DNA of 64,000 nucleotides from Rhodoferax potami (lineage in GTDB: Bacteria > Pseudomonadota > Gammaproteobacteria > Burkholderiales > Burkholderiaceae_C). The position numbers and the translations under genes are program-made. The stretch lies in contig NZ_JAVBIJ010000001.1 in the NCBI RefSeq assembly GCF_032193765.1, forward strand, positions 2,604,001 to 2,668,000, given 5' to 3'. Below are positions 16,601 through 25,801 of the stretch, one piece after another. Position 1 is the stretch's first letter; each line of letters starts with the position of its first letter. The notes beneath the pieces are model-generated. The model saw nothing but the letters and a program-made list of their open reading frames with translations, searched no databases and was not told the DNA's origin.

Positions 16601-19496
16601 CTTCATCGGGATCTGCAGAAACACGTTCAGGGAATTGCAACACCAGCCCTGTGGTGGCGGGCTGCGATTGCTCTTCAACTTGTTCTTCGCTATCGAATTC
16701 CGCTGCTACAGGCTCTTCCGGCTCGTCCAGAGCATCTGCTACAGGAGCTTCACTGCTCTCCAGCTCGTTGATATCGAGCAAGCGGGTTTCCAGCGGCGCA
16801 TGGATCGTTTGCGAAGGCGCATCGAAATCAGAAAAGTCGAAGTCACCCAAGTCGACATCTGAGAGCTCGACGCTTTCCACGGAGTCCAACGACTGCGCAG
16901 TGGGCTCGGCCGTATCCAGACTTGTCGCGTCGAAGTCGAAAATCTGTGTTGCCACGAAATCTGGCTTGGCCTCTTCGAGCGGCGGCGGAGAAGGCAGGTC
17001 ATCCAAAACGATAGACCCCATTTCGGTGGCTGCAAAGTCGACCTGAATCTCTTCGAGTTCAGGCAACTCCAGCTCCGGCGCTTCTTCTGCAGGTTGCTCG
17101 ATTGACGGAGCGTCTTGTGCGAGCGAAGCCTCTGGCTCGATTAGGGCCTCATCCGAGGAAATTACCGCATCGGGAAGATCTGACGGAATATCCAGTGCCA
17201 CGCTTTGGCCATGCAATCGCAATGCATCAGCGGTGGCCCGGAAAGGCACAGCACTCCAGCCCGATGCTTGCCCCTGAGCAATATCGGTGACCCAGCGCGC
17301 CAGACCGGCGATGGCCTGGTCTGCGACATCCATCAGCGCGTTGCTCGCAGGCCGCTGTTCGGCCAACGATGTATTGAGGAGCTGCTCAAACGCCCAAGAT
17401 GCCTCGCCGAAGTCATCCAAACCGACCATGCGGGAACTGCCCTTGAGCGTATGGAACGCCCTGCGCAAAGTGGTTTGGTCTGCAAGATTGGTCGGGTCCA
17501 GACGCAATGCGGCAAGCGCCTCGCGTCCGCGCTCGATAACGTCACGGGCTTCTTCGAGGAAGATGTCCTGGAGCTCTGCCGCATCGTCCTCGTCCAAGTC
17601 CGCGGCGGCGGGCTGGGCAGGCGCGCTGGCGGGAGTTGGGGCAGCCGCTGCAACCGCCGCCAAGCTGGCCAGATCGTCTTGGACGTCGTCCTGCACGACC
17701 TCCACCTCTGGAACCACCATCCGCTCGCGGCCCATCACGGGCTTGAACTCGCCAAGGCTCTCGTCATAAACGAAAAGGGTCTTGGCCAGCGACCGCTGAA
17801 AGCTCAACATGTCGATTAAGAAGCCCAACGCACCCAAGCTGTTACCGAGCTTTTCGAACACGCCTGTGGGCGCGGTGGAAGCGTCGACCTCATCGACCAG
17901 CAGCTGCTCCACCGTCGTGCGCATCCGCAAAGCAGCGAGCGAGGGCTGATCCAACCCCAGCACTGAGAACACGCCGCGCATTTGGGCGAACTGCCCGGGT
18001 ACGCTGCGAAGGGGGCTTTTGTCGCGCGGGTCCCTGAAGAATTGATCCAGCGACTTCTCAATATCTCCCAGAGTCGTGCGGAGCTCATCCACCACACTGC
18101 CCATGGTTTGGCGATCACTCACGCGGCGGTACAGCTCTTCCATCCACGTTTCCAGCGGCTCCGGCTCTTCGCCGTCCGTCACATGCTGGAGTCGCTGCGC
18201 CAACCGGGCACTGCGCTCAGCCAACTGGTTGTCTGTGGGGTCGAGATCTTCGTAAGCCGCTTCGAGGTAAAGAATCGAAGTGGCGACTTCCATCGCCACC
18301 GCCGGTGTCGGCGCCACGCCAGAGCGGGCAGTTGCCTCGATCACCTGCGACAAGCCGCGAGCCAACTCACCACTCTCAGGGTGCAATTTGGTCACGGCCT
18401 CCGACACGGCAGCAAACTGTTCAGCTGCTGCTTTGAGGCGATTGACATCTCCGCCTGCCAAGGCCGACCATGTCTCTGCAGCTGCCGCGATACGCTTGCG
18501 CGCGAGAACTAGCATCGCAGGGTCAAAGCGACCGAACTGCTCACTGACATAGTCCACTTGCTTGTTGCGGGTCAAGCCGTAAGCAGTGCGGACTGCCGTC
18601 AACACAGGTGCCACAGTGGGGTCTGCAGGTATCGCCCGGGAGCAGAAAAACACAATGTCTTGGGCAAGTCGCTCAGACACTGCAGTTTCACCCTTTGTCA
18701 GCACCACATATTGCTGTAGGATGCGCGATGCGGCGCGCTTGGTATAGATGTCGCTATCAAACAGGTCTTGCGACATGCCCTCGAAATAGGCACCGCAGAC
18801 CATCCAAAAGGTGCGCTCCTCCATGAACTGCGCTGCGGCAGCCAAGCCCAGACTGACTTGCAACAAGCGAAGTGCCGCCTCTTTCTCGCCGTATTTGACG
18901 AGTCGCAACACTGCATGATCCATCTCCCGGCGGACCTGCGGGCCCGCAGTGTGCGGCTCCACACCTTCGGGCACCTGCACCGGGATCCATTGCCACGCCG
19001 GTGGCCACAAATCTGCAGGGTGAATCCGTTCCGCGCCCGCCATCTCGAGCAGAACTTTGTACTGCGGGAACAACGCCACCGAGGAAGCCGACTTGCCCTT
19101 GATGACACCATCCAGGTATTCCGTCAAGGCGAAGCTGGCGCGCTCCATGGCGTTCGCCGCGTCATCGCTGCACTGCTCCGGCCTTTGTACGAACTTTTGA
19201 GCCAGTGTTTCCATGGCTCGCACAAACTTAGCGGGCGCCTCTAGCCCCACCATTTCCAAAGCACCCACTGCTTGATGCAGCTGCTGGCGCGCTATGCGCA
19301 GGTGGCTGGCATCCAACTCCGTCAAATCCGCTCCGCGGGCCATTTCAGCATCGCGGACAAAACGACGCATCGCCTTGGTGGCTCCGTCTAAGGACTTGCG
19401 GAGCTCTTCGAGCACCCAAGCCAACGGCCCCAGGTCACCGATAGCGAGTTCGTTATCTCCGGAATCAAGAAGGTTGGACGACATGGGTTCAGGCAC
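13626..19496 (-). CDS. chpA: ChpA: multi-Hpt hybrid CheA kinase of the Pil-Chp system
   Basis: A 1956-residue hybrid histidine kinase that controls twitching motility and surface sensing. Histidine phosphotransfer domains are recognisable by FHTLKGSSRMVG (His near 681), AHSLLGSSATVG (near 1017) and LHTLKGSARLAG (near 1226). A weaker LHQAVGALEMVG lies near residue 75. Acidic, proline-rich linkers separate them. The kinase core has LRNAVAHGVEMPE (N box, about 1525) and FSDDGAGLD, then a CheW-like domain. A C-terminal receiver starts LVVDDS (about 1834) with phospho-Asp in SDIEMPRMDG (about 1880). It is last in pilGHIJ-chpA. Fewer clear Hpt sites are visible than in Pseudomonas ChpA. Confidence 0.93.
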   Translation of the reverse strand: MPEPMSSNLLDSGDNELAIGDLGPLAWVLEELRKSLDGATKAMRRFVRDAEMARGADLTELDASHLRIARQQLHQAVGALEMVGLEAPAKFVRAMETLAQKFVQRPEQCSDDAANAMERASFALTEYLDGVIKGKSASSVALFPQYKVLLEMAGAERIHPADLWPPAWQWIPVQVPEGVEPHTAGPQVRREMDHAVLRLVKYGEKEAALRLLQVSLGLAAAAQFMEERTFWMVCGAYFEGMSQDLFDSDIYTKRAASRILQQYVVLTKGETAVSERLAQDIVFFCSRAIPADPTVAPVLTAVRTAYGLTRNKQVDYVSEQFGRFDPAMLVLARKRIAAAAETWSALAGGDVNRLKAAAEQFAAVSEAVTKLHPESGELARGLSQVIEATARSGVAPTPAVAMEVATSILYLEAAYEDLDPTDNQLAERSARLAQRLQHVTDGEEPEPLETWMEELYRRVSDRQTMGSVVDELRTTLGDIEKSLDQFFRDPRDKSPLRSVPGQFAQMRGVFSVLGLDQPSLAALRMRTTVEQLLVDEVDASTAPTGVFEKLGNSLGALGFLIDMLSFQRSLAKTLFVYDESLGEFKPVMGRERMVVPEVEVVQDDVQDDLASLAAVAAAAPTPASAPAQPAAADLDEDDAAELQDIFLEEARDVIERGREALAALRLDPTNLADQTTLRRAFHTLKGSSRMVGLDDFGEASWAFEQLLNTSLAEQRPASNALMDVADQAIAGLARWVTDIAQGQASGWSAVPFRATADALRLHGQSVALDIPSDLPDAVISSDEALIEPEASLAQDAPSIEQPAEEAPELELPELEEIQVDFAATEMGSIVLDDLPSPPPLEEAKPDFVATQIFDFDATSLDTAEPTAQSLDSVESVELSDVDLGDFDFSDFDAPSQTIHAPLETRLLDINELESSEAPVADALDEPEEPVAAEFDSEEQVEEQSQPATTGLVLQFPERVSADPDEGMKVIGPLRMSIPLYNVYLNEADEWSRRLQTELGEWAIELQEPVSDTVISLAHSLLGSSATVGFTALSETAKALEQALQHVQLYRQVQADHADVFCDAAEDIRRLLHQFAAGFVKDADSHVLQALQDITETEFPAPVMESGDTLQEPDEESDFNSLESVAPVASEPLPLAEPQAPADVSLPPETPASEAVNAPTPLPEAAPLIVLDGDDEEWVAQDSLDVDLLPIFEEEATELMPQLGAALRQWVSHPDEMAARQEVMRLLHTLKGSARLAGAMRLGEMGHRMESSIETLGAEGLQSLQLEPLLTRFDAMQAVFVGLGKALQDAEQEAAMPTPPVSTPATEATAPESGVAARLPKLLPAVAATAPQPRAQGNQSVRVRAQLLDRLVNQAGEVMIARSRVDERIGQIRMSLGELSGNLDRLRQQLRDVELQAESQMQSRLAQTKDSQQAFDPLEFDRFTRVQELTRMMAESVNDVATVQRNLLRSVEGAEDDLIAQGRQARELQKDLLRTRMVEFDSVSDRLYGVVRQAAKDVGKQVKLDIIGDAIEVDRGVLDRMAPAFEHLLRNAVAHGVEMPEVRVAAGKPAAGSIQVRVLQESNDITVAFSDDGAGLDLARIRSKAEAKQLIESGAAMSDADAANLIFMPGFSTADEVTELSGRGVGMDVVRAEVHALGGRIETQSQANAGTSFKLVLPLTTAVTQVVILRMGDFSIGVPANIMETVLRVPSGQLKDAYAAQSFSFGDESVPFFWGGALLQVSAQSEEMAGKTLPVAIFRSAGQRLAVHVDEVLGNREVVVKNLGPQLARLPGLAGMSVLASGAVVLIYNPVALASVYGDQARALVTQRQDRSAQGTERAEAQQPATVVAATQLPLVLVVDDSITVRRVTQRLLKREGYRVALANDGLQALERLQEEVPAVVLSDIEMPRMDGFDLARNIRADAKLRGLPIIMITSRIAEKHREHARELGVDHYLGKPYSEDELLGLVRAYCSAAVPA

Positions 19497-19536
19497 TCCT
19501 GGAAATCACGGGGCGGAAGGTCACGTGGGCACGCGA

Positions 19537-21798
19537 TCAGGAAATCTTGAACCGGGACACCGATTGACGGAGTTCCTCGGCCATGCGGGAGAGTTCACGC
19601 ACTTGATTAGCAGTCGCGCGGGTACCTTCACCAGTCTGCTCGGTCACCGCAAAAATGTGCTGAATGTTGTCAGCAACCACGTTCGCCAAACCTGCTTCGC
19701 GGGAAGCAGCGTTCGAGATCTGCTCAATCAGGTCGGCCACTTGGCGGGACACCCGATCAATTTCAGTCAGCGCGGTACCGGCATTATCGGAAAGCTTGGC
19801 CCCTTCCACCACACCCTGCGTGGAGCGCTCCATCGCGCCGATGGCATCCTGCGTATCCGTCTGAATGGCCTTCACCAGCGCCGCAATCTGGCGCGTCGCA
19901 TCGGCGGAGCGTTCAGCCAGACGCTGCACTTCTTCCGCCACCACCGAGAATCCGCGACCAGCCTCACCAGCCGATGCGGCCTGAATGGCGGCGTTCAAAG
20001 CCAACACGTTGGTCTGCTCGGTAATGTCAGAAATCAGCTCTGTAATTTCACCAATCTCTTGAGAGGATTCACCCAGTCGCTTGATCCGCTTAGAGGTTTC
20101 CTGAATCTGGTCACGGATGGAGTTCATACCGCCGATCGCGTTTTGCACCGCCTGCAAACCGGACTCCGCCGCTTGCAAGGATTGACGGGCTACCGTCGCA
20201 GACTCTTGGGCTTGTGCAGACACTTCGTTAATACGGCCCGCCATATCGAGTACCGACTTACCGGTTTCACGAATTTCGTGCAGTTGCTCGTTGGATGCTG
20301 CAAGCAGCTCAGTCGAAGTGGCATCCACATCTGCGGTCGTTTGTGCCACCCGGGCCGCCGTGTTTTGTACGTTCGACACCAGCGAGCGCAGTTCTTCCAC
20401 CGTGTAATTCACCGAGTCAGCAATAGCGCCGGTAATGTCTTCCGTCACGGTCGCTTCTTGGGTCAAATCACCTTCCGCAACCGTTTGCAGTTCGTTCATC
20501 AAACGCAAAATCGCAGCCTGGTTGGCGTCGTTTACGCGCTTGGCTTCCTGCTCTTGACGCTCCGCTTCCAAACGTTGGTCTTCGGCCACCACTTGACGCT
20601 TGCGGCTGTCTTGCAGCTGCACATAAGACAGTCCACCCGCACACACCAGCGCAAACAGCGCCGCCAAGATCAGCAATGCCAGAGAGGCGCCACCGATACC
20701 AGCTTGACCGGACAACTTGGCCTGCAAGTCTTCCAGGTTGCGGCGCAAGGGTTCGCTATCCGCAATGATCGCGCCTTGCGCTTCACGCGCAGACACCAAG
20801 CCCTGCAAGTTGCCCAAGATCGCGCCCGCTTGTACCCGGGTTTCTTCATACATCTTGATCAGTGCTTCGAGTTGCTCGCGGGTGGCTTCGTCTTTAGTGG
20901 CGGTGAGTCGGAGCTCGGTGCTTCCCGACAGCAGCGCTTCTGAAATCTCCTTAAAGGTGTTCAAGTCCTTACCCAGCAAGAACACAGCCTCAGGGCTCAC
21001 GCCCTCGGCGGTCAGGAACTCGTTGGAGGACTTGCCAATCCGCTGCGTCAACATCACCAACTGACCGACCGCAGAAATTTCAGCGGCAGGCGCGTTCTGT
21101 TGCAGCTTCAAGGAAGAAACGGTTTCCGCAACTTCCAGCAAGTCAGAGGACTGACGGTTAATCAAGCGGAGCGCGGACCCGATCTGGGTCAACATTTTTT
21201 GTTGCGCGATCACCGCCTTGGCGTTCTTGTCGGCGCGCTCTACGAGGGGGAGAACCTTGCCGAGCTCCGGCGCGTAGTCTTCGCTCAGCGGGTTGATGCG
21301 CATCTCGTCATCACCTGCCTGGAGACCCCGTACCGATTTCGACAGAATACTGGCACTGTCCGACACGTCAGGGAAGGCCTGGGCGCTGCCCACCACCGCC
21401 TGGGACACTGACTTCGCCAAGCGTTGCGACTGCATCAAAGACTGGCCTGTCGCACCCAATTGTTGAGCGACACGGTCCGATTGATTCAGCGCATAAAAAG
21501 TAACGCCGGCCAAAACAATCAATGCGCCCCCCAACAGAACAAACAACGTCCGCTGGTGCTCCACCACCGTCTTGCGCCCTAGCACCGGAATGGTGATCAA
21601 GTCGCCCTCTGTAGGCGCTGCCTCTTCAACTGCTGCCGCTGCTGAACCCTGCAAAGGCGCGTTCCGCGACTCGGGTTGCATCTCATTGTCTGTATTGACG
21701 ATAGTCACATCGGGCATAGCCAAACTCAAACGCGAGTCCAGCTCAGAGTCAAGCTGCTTCTTAGAAAACAAATTCTTCAATTGATCGACGACAGACAT
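19537..21798 (-). CDS. pilJ: Type IV pilus methyl-accepting chemoreceptor PilJ
   Basis: Chemoreceptor of 753 residues feeding the Pil-Chp kinase. Two membrane helices are visible, VLLGGALIVLAGVTFYAL (about 92-109) and LALLILAALFALVCAGGL (about 373-390), and bracket a long helical periplasmic PilJ sensor region. A HAMP-like segment and a signalling domain follow, with the hairpin tip EITELISDITEQTNVLALN. The N-terminal cytosolic extension of about 85 residues is longer than usual. It lies 40 bases before chpA and after pilI. Confidence 0.94.
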   Translation of the reverse strand: MSVVDQLKNLFSKKQLDSELDSRLSLAMPDVTIVNTDNEMQPESRNAPLQGSAAAAVEEAAPTEGDLITIPVLGRKTVVEHQRTLFVLLGGALIVLAGVTFYALNQSDRVAQQLGATGQSLMQSQRLAKSVSQAVVGSAQAFPDVSDSASILSKSVRGLQAGDDEMRINPLSEDYAPELGKVLPLVERADKNAKAVIAQQKMLTQIGSALRLINRQSSDLLEVAETVSSLKLQQNAPAAEISAVGQLVMLTQRIGKSSNEFLTAEGVSPEAVFLLGKDLNTFKEISEALLSGSTELRLTATKDEATREQLEALIKMYEETRVQAGAILGNLQGLVSAREAQGAIIADSEPLRRNLEDLQAKLSGQAGIGGASLALLILAALFALVCAGGLSYVQLQDSRKRQVVAEDQRLEAERQEQEAKRVNDANQAAILRLMNELQTVAEGDLTQEATVTEDITGAIADSVNYTVEELRSLVSNVQNTAARVAQTTADVDATSTELLAASNEQLHEIRETGKSVLDMAGRINEVSAQAQESATVARQSLQAAESGLQAVQNAIGGMNSIRDQIQETSKRIKRLGESSQEIGEITELISDITEQTNVLALNAAIQAASAGEAGRGFSVVAEEVQRLAERSADATRQIAALVKAIQTDTQDAIGAMERSTQGVVEGAKLSDNAGTALTEIDRVSRQVADLIEQISNAASREAGLANVVADNIQHIFAVTEQTGEGTRATANQVRELSRMAEELRQSVSRFKIS

Positions 21799-21818
21799 GT
21801 TGAGACCTTACAGGTGAA

Positions 21819-22346
21819 CTAAGCGGTGATGCTTAAAAACTGCGGAGACTGGGAGAGAACGCGCAAGTTGATTTCTTGCCAAGACTCACCCGCGCTATCG
21901 ATGAACACATTCCCCAGGTAAAGCGGAGAGCCTTCTGCCGGACCATGTGACTGGGTGAACGCATCAGCGCCGCGCAGGCCGGACAAAACATCCACCTGCA
22001 ACGCGCAATTCACATCCAATGCTGCATTGAGCGTCACCACACTGGGCTCCCCGGCAACTACCTGCCTGGAACCCACCCCGTCTTGCGCCAAATACGCCGC
22101 AAGATCGACGACTCCGAAAAGACCGCCCCGGATATTCATGACACCCAAGAACCAGTCCACCGAGTAGGGGACCGCTTGCAGATAGGACACAGGAACGATT
22201 TCGCCGGACTGACCCAATGGAAACAGATACTTCCGGGCGCCGGCCTGCACGGCCAACCACGCCACCGACATACCTTCGGTCTTCGCAGCTTGCAAACGGC
22301 TCGCGAGCCGGGCTTGTAATTCTCGGAGTGCGTCTCTGTTGGCCAT
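21819..22346 (-). CDS. pilI: CheW-like coupling protein PilI
   Basis: A 175-residue CheW-domain adaptor linking PilJ receptors to ChpA. The domain shows the FPLGQSGEIVPVSYLQAVPYS and WFLGVMNIRGGLFGVVDLA stretches, where the NIRG turn is the CheW signature. It sits between pilH and pilJ on the minus strand with short gaps, so it is part of the same transcript. The length matches PilI rather than the shorter flagellar CheW. Confidence 0.92.
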   Translation of the reverse strand: MANRDALRELQARLASRLQAAKTEGMSVAWLAVQAGARKYLFPLGQSGEIVPVSYLQAVPYSVDWFLGVMNIRGGLFGVVDLAAYLAQDGVGSRQVVAGEPSVVTLNAALDVNCALQVDVLSGLRGADAFTQSHGPAEGSPLYLGNVFIDSAGESWQEINLRVLSQSPQFLSITA

Positions 22347-22358
22347 ATCAAGTCGGCG

Positions 22359-22724
22359 TTAGCCCAGAGCCTTGATTTTGGCTAGCAACTCGGATGCATC
22401 GACCGGCTTGGTGATGTAGTCTTTGGCGCCCTGGCGCATGCCCCAGACACGATCGGTCTCCAAGCTCTTGCTGGTGCACATGATGATCGGGATGTCAGCG
22501 TATTCAGGCGTGCGGTTGATCGCCCGCGTCAACTGGAAGCCGTTTTGCCCGGGCATCACCACGTCCATCAAAATAAGGTGCGGACGGTCTTCTGTGAGAC
22601 GCTTGAACGCCTCGTCAGCGTTTTCTGCCGAACGGACGCTGAATCCGTTCTTCTGCAAAATCTCGGTAAGAAACAGCAACTCTGTTTTGGAATCATCAAC
22701 GATCAGTACTTTTTGGATAGGCAT
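22359..22724 (-). CDS. pilH: Response regulator PilH
   Basis: Single-domain receiver of 121 residues in the Pil-Chp system. It has VLIVDDSKTE acidic residues, the phospho-Asp in LILMDVVMPGQNG, the switch Thr/Ser in IIMCTSKS, and Lys in YITKPVD. The ATG at 22724 overlaps the pilG stop (TGATG), so translation is coupled; a TTG one codon upstream is less likely. PilH is named by position as the second of the pilG-pilH pair. In Pseudomonas it promotes pilus retraction or acts as a phosphate sink. Confidence 0.9.
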   Translation of the reverse strand: MPIQKVLIVDDSKTELLFLTEILQKNGFSVRSAENADEAFKRLTEDRPHLILMDVVMPGQNGFQLTRAINRTPEYADIPIIMCTSKSLETDRVWGMRQGAKDYITKPVDASELLAKIKALG

Positions 22725-23116
22725 CAATTCGCTCCTTGCATGGCAGCTCCGAATTGCTGAACCGCTTTCAGCAATTGGTCTTTGGTAAATGGTTTGGTGA
22801 GGTAGTCCTGCGCGCCGACCATGCGGCCCCGGGCTTTGTCGAAGACACCGTCCTTGGAGGACAACATGACCACCGGCACACTAGAGAATTTGGTGTTGCG
22901 CTTGATGATGGCGCAAGTCTGATAGCCGTCCAGCCGTGGCATGAGAATGTCACAGAAGATGATGTGCGGCTGGTAATCATTTACCTTGGCGAGCGCATCG
23001 AAACCGTCCTCTGCCAACAGGACATCGTGCCCACCCTGCTTGAGAAAGATTTCCGCGCTACGTCTTATCGTGTTGCTGTCGTCTATCACGAGCACTTTGA
23101 AGGTGGGAATGGTCAT
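22724..23116 (-). CDS. pilG: Response regulator PilG
   Basis: Single-domain receiver of 130 residues and first gene of the Pil-Chp operon. The acidic pocket is VLVIDDSNTIRR, the phospho-Asp is in IIFCDILMPRLDG, VVMLSSKDG carries the switch Ser, and YLTKPF the Lys. The PilG-type order (pilG, pilH, pilI, pilJ, chpA) is exact. The upstream spacer of about 70 bases to rubredoxin, which points the same way, may hold the operon promoter, though no clear box was found. Confidence 0.92.
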   Translation of the reverse strand: MTIPTFKVLVIDDSNTIRRSAEIFLKQGGHDVLLAEDGFDALAKVNDYQPHIIFCDILMPRLDGYQTCAIIKRNTKFSSVPVVMLSSKDGVFDKARGRMVGAQDYLTKPFTKDQLLKAVQQFGAAMQGAN

Positions 23117-23187
23117 ACGTTAAGAGGAATGCTCCCCGCGTTGGCGAGATACGTCAGCACAAGCAAATTTCACACCTGCAATGGGTG

Positions 23188-23361
23188 TCAGATCTGCACC
23201 ATTTCAAAATCTTCTTTACGAGCACCACATTCGGGGCAAGTCCAGTTCATCGGAACATCCGCCCACAAAGTACCGGGTGCGATGCCATGGTCAGGCGCTC
23301 CGGCGGCTTCGTCGTAAATCCAACCGCAAATCAAGCACATCCAAGTTTTGGTATCAGTCAC
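23188..23361 (-). CDS. Rubredoxin
   Basis: Small electron carrier with one iron bound by four cysteines. The 57-residue frame contains MCLICGWIYDEAAG and WTCPECGARKEDF, the two C-x2-C knuckles spaced as in rubredoxins, with the APDHGIAPGT loop between. The start is GTG at 23361; an in-frame stop (TAA) lies two codons upstream, so no longer form is possible. It precedes pilG on the same strand and diverges from the ThiD-like gene. Its redox partner is not in the window. Confidence 0.93.
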   Translation of the reverse strand: MTDTKTWMCLICGWIYDEAAGAPDHGIAPGTLWADVPMNWTCPECGARKEDFEMVQI

Positions 23362-23516
23362 AGCTTATTGAGCCTTCAAATAGAATCCAACGATTGTATA
23401 GAGCAGGTTTTGTGAAAAAGACGACCGCCCATCTAAAGAACGCCATTCTGCACGATGACTTACCCTAATAGAGGCCTCTAGATGTCGGCATCCCTCCCCC
23501 CGAACTTGACGAAACC

Positions 23517-24404
23517 ATGGACGACGACGGCCCTTCGGCTTGCGTCATGGCATTCAACGCCAACGACCCGAGCGGTAGCGCCGGGACCTCTGCCGACCTC
23601 ACTGCGATTGCGTCCGTAGGCGCCCATGCCCTGCCCGTCGTCACTGGTGCTTATGCCCGCGACACCACAGAGATCGTGGACCATTTCCCCTTTGATGACG
23701 AGGCGGTCACCGAGCAAGCCCGCATCATTCTGGAAGACGTTCCTGCACAGGTCTTCAAGGTCGGTTTTGTGGGTACACCAGAGAACCTTTCTGCGATTGC
23801 GGAACTGGCCTCTGACTATGCCGATGTCCCGCTGGTTGCCTACATGCCCGACCTCTCCTGGTGGGAGGAAGACAAGATCGATTTGTATCAAGACGCTTGC
23901 ACAGAGTTACTTTTGCCACAGACCACTCTGTTGGTAGGAAACCACAGCACGCTCTCGCGCTGGCTGCTACCGGACTGGAGCGCCGACAAAAGCCCCTCGG
24001 CCCGTGACATCGCCAAAGCGGCCAATGCCTTTGGAGTGCCCTACACCCTGGTCACCGGCATCCCACTGCCGGACCAGTTCATTGATAACGTGTTGGCCTC
24101 GCCCACCTCTGTGTTGTGCAGTGAAAAGTTTGAGCGCTTTGAAGCCATCTTCACGGGAGCAGGCGATACCCTCTCCGCAGCATTGGCAGCATTGATTGCC
24201 AGCGGCACCGAACTGAACGAAGCCGTGACCGAAGCCCTGAGTTACCTGGACCGATGCCTGGAAAACGGGTTCCGCCCCGGCATGGGGCACGTGATTCCAG
24301 ACCGGCTCTTCTGGGCACAACCAGAATCCGATGACGACGACGAAAGCACCATCAGTGCCCTTGAAGCCGACTTCGAAGTCCCTCCCAACTCCACCCGACA
24401 CTAA
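23517..24404 (+). CDS. ThiD-like PfkB-fold kinase (hydroxymethylpyrimidine kinase family)
   Basis: A 295-residue ribokinase-fold protein usually annotated as hydroxymethyl-/phosphomethylpyrimidine kinase. The N-terminus [16 protein letters not shown] matches the ThiD substrate loop (DPSGGAG in ThiD), and the anion hole reads [15 protein letters not shown]. ThiD normally has a catalytic Cys (GTGC) at this place, while here it is Asp as in sugar kinases; the usual PNxxEA motif is also replaced (VGNHSTL). The tail of 30 acidic residues is extra. So the fold is clear but thiamine-pathway activity is not. hemL follows by 14 bases. Confidence 0.75.
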   Translation: MDDDGPSACVMAFNANDPSGSAGTSADLTAIASVGAHALPVVTGAYARDTTEIVDHFPFDDEAVTEQARIILEDVPAQVFKVGFVGTPENLSAIAELASDYADVPLVAYMPDLSWWEEDKIDLYQDACTELLLPQTTLLVGNHSTLSRWLLPDWSADKSPSARDIAKAANAFGVPYTLVTGIPLPDQFIDNVLASPTSVLCSEKFERFEAIFTGAGDTLSAALAALIASGTELNEAVTEALSYLDRCLENGFRPGMGHVIPDRLFWAQPESDDDDESTISALEADFEVPPNSTRH

Positions 24405-24418
24405 CTGGCAGAAATTTT

Positions 24419-25720
24419 GTGACAGATCGTAATTTAGAACTCTTTGAGCGCGCCAAGCGCGTGATTCCCGGTGGCGTGAACTCGCCTGTGCGTGCATTCA
24501 AGGCCGTGGGCGGCACACCGCGCTTCGTGCAACGTGCCCAAGGCGCCTACTTTTGGGACGCCGACGGCAAGCGCTACATCGACTACATTGGCTCCTGGGG
24601 GCCCATGATCCTGGGCCACGGCCACCCTGCGGTACTGGAGGCGGTGCAAAAAGCAGCGCTGGACGGTTTCTCGTTTGGCGCCCCCACCGAACGCGAAGTC
24701 GAACTGGCCGAGGCCATCCTGGCACTGGTGCCCAGCATGGACATGGTGCGCCTGGTCAGCAGTGGCACCGAGGCCGGCATGAGCGCCATCCGCCTGGCCC
24801 GCGGCGCTACAGGCCGCAGCAAGATTTTGAAGTTTGAAGGCTGCTACCACGGCCATGCCGACGCACTGCTGGTCAAAGCCGGTTCCGGCTTGGCCACCTT
24901 CGGCAACCCCACCAGCGCCGGGGTGCCCCCCGAAGTGGTGCAGCACACCTTGGTGCTGGAGTACAACAACATCCAGCAATTGGAAGAAGCGTTTGCCCTG
25001 CACGGCAAAGAGCTGGCCTGCGTGATGATCGAGCCGATTGCCGGCAACATGAATTTCGTGCGCGCCAGCGTGCCCTTCATCAAACGCTGCAGCGAACTGT
25101 GCACCGAATACGGCGCGCTGTTTGTGTTTGACGAAGTGATGACGGGTTTTCGCGTCGCCCCCGGCAGCGCCCAGCAGGTCTATGCCCGCAGCATTCCCGG
25201 CTTTGAGCCTGACATGACAGTGATGGGCAAGGTCATTGGCGGCGGCATGCCCTTGGCAGCCTTTGGCGGCAAGCGCGCGGTGATGGAGCAATTGGCGCCC
25301 TTGGGCCCTGTGTACCAAGCCGGTACGTTGTCCGGCAACCCGGTGGCTACCGCTTGCGGCTTGGCAACGCTGGCAGAAATCAGCAAACCCGGCTTTTACG
25401 AAGACCTGGGCCGCAAAACACAGTCCCTGATCAGCGGCCTGCAAGCTGAAGCTGACAAAGCGGGAGTCGATTTCTGCGGCGACTCTGAGGGCGGCATGTT
25501 CGGCTTTTTCTTCTTCAAAGAACTGCCGCAAAACTACTCCAAGGTCATGACCACCGACAACGCGCGTTTCAACACCCTGTTCCACGGCCTGCTGGACCGC
25601 GGTGTTTACATCGCCCCAGCGCTCTATGAGGCAGGTTTTATGAGCGCAGCGCACACCGATGCCGACATTGCAGAGACGGTCGCCGCAGCGGGTGACGTGT
25701 TCAAATTGCTATCAAAATAG
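24419..25720 (+). CDS. hemL: Glutamate-1-semialdehyde 2,1-aminomutase
   Basis: PLP enzyme that makes 5-aminolevulinate in the C5 heme pathway, 433 residues. The GTG start begins [18 protein letters not shown], a typical HemL N-terminus. The cofactor Lys is K271 in [18 protein letters not shown], and [11 protein letters not shown] holds the PLP Asp. The last residues KLLSK and the TAG stop are encoded by a copy of the dispersed repeat, so the repeat appears to have shaped the C-terminus. Confidence 0.96.
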   Translation: MTDRNLELFERAKRVIPGGVNSPVRAFKAVGGTPRFVQRAQGAYFWDADGKRYIDYIGSWGPMILGHGHPAVLEAVQKAALDGFSFGAPTEREVELAEAILALVPSMDMVRLVSSGTEAGMSAIRLARGATGRSKILKFEGCYHGHADALLVKAGSGLATFGNPTSAGVPPEVVQHTLVLEYNNIQQLEEAFALHGKELACVMIEPIAGNMNFVRASVPFIKRCSELCTEYGALFVFDEVMTGFRVAPGSAQQVYARSIPGFEPDMTVMGKVIGGGMPLAAFGGKRAVMEQLAPLGPVYQAGTLSGNPVATACGLATLAEISKPGFYEDLGRKTQSLISGLQAEADKAGVDFCGDSEGGMFGFFFFKELPQNYSKVMTTDNARFNTLFHGLLDRGVYIAPALYEAGFMSAAHTDADIAETVAAAGDVFKLLSK

Positions 25721-25757
25721 AAGCTGCTCGCGCAAATAAAACAAGGGCTGGAAGCCG
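25703..25757 (+). repeat. Dispersed repeat, copy C (contains hemL stop codon)
   Basis: It reads AAATTGCTATCAAAATAGAA followed by GCTGCTCGCGCAAATAAAAC and ends in the left arm of the terminator. The first 18 bases are the last five hemL codons and the stop. Confidence 0.8.
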
Positions 25758-25780
25758 ATTTGGCTTCCAGCCCTTGTTTT
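25738..25780 (+). terminator. Bidirectional terminator between hemL and gmhA
   Basis: A perfect 19-bp stem (25738-25756 with 25762-25780) has a 5-base loop and A/T runs at both ends, so it can stop both convergent genes. Confidence 0.95.
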
Positions 25781-25801
25781 ATGGTGGGGTGGACTACGCG
25801 C

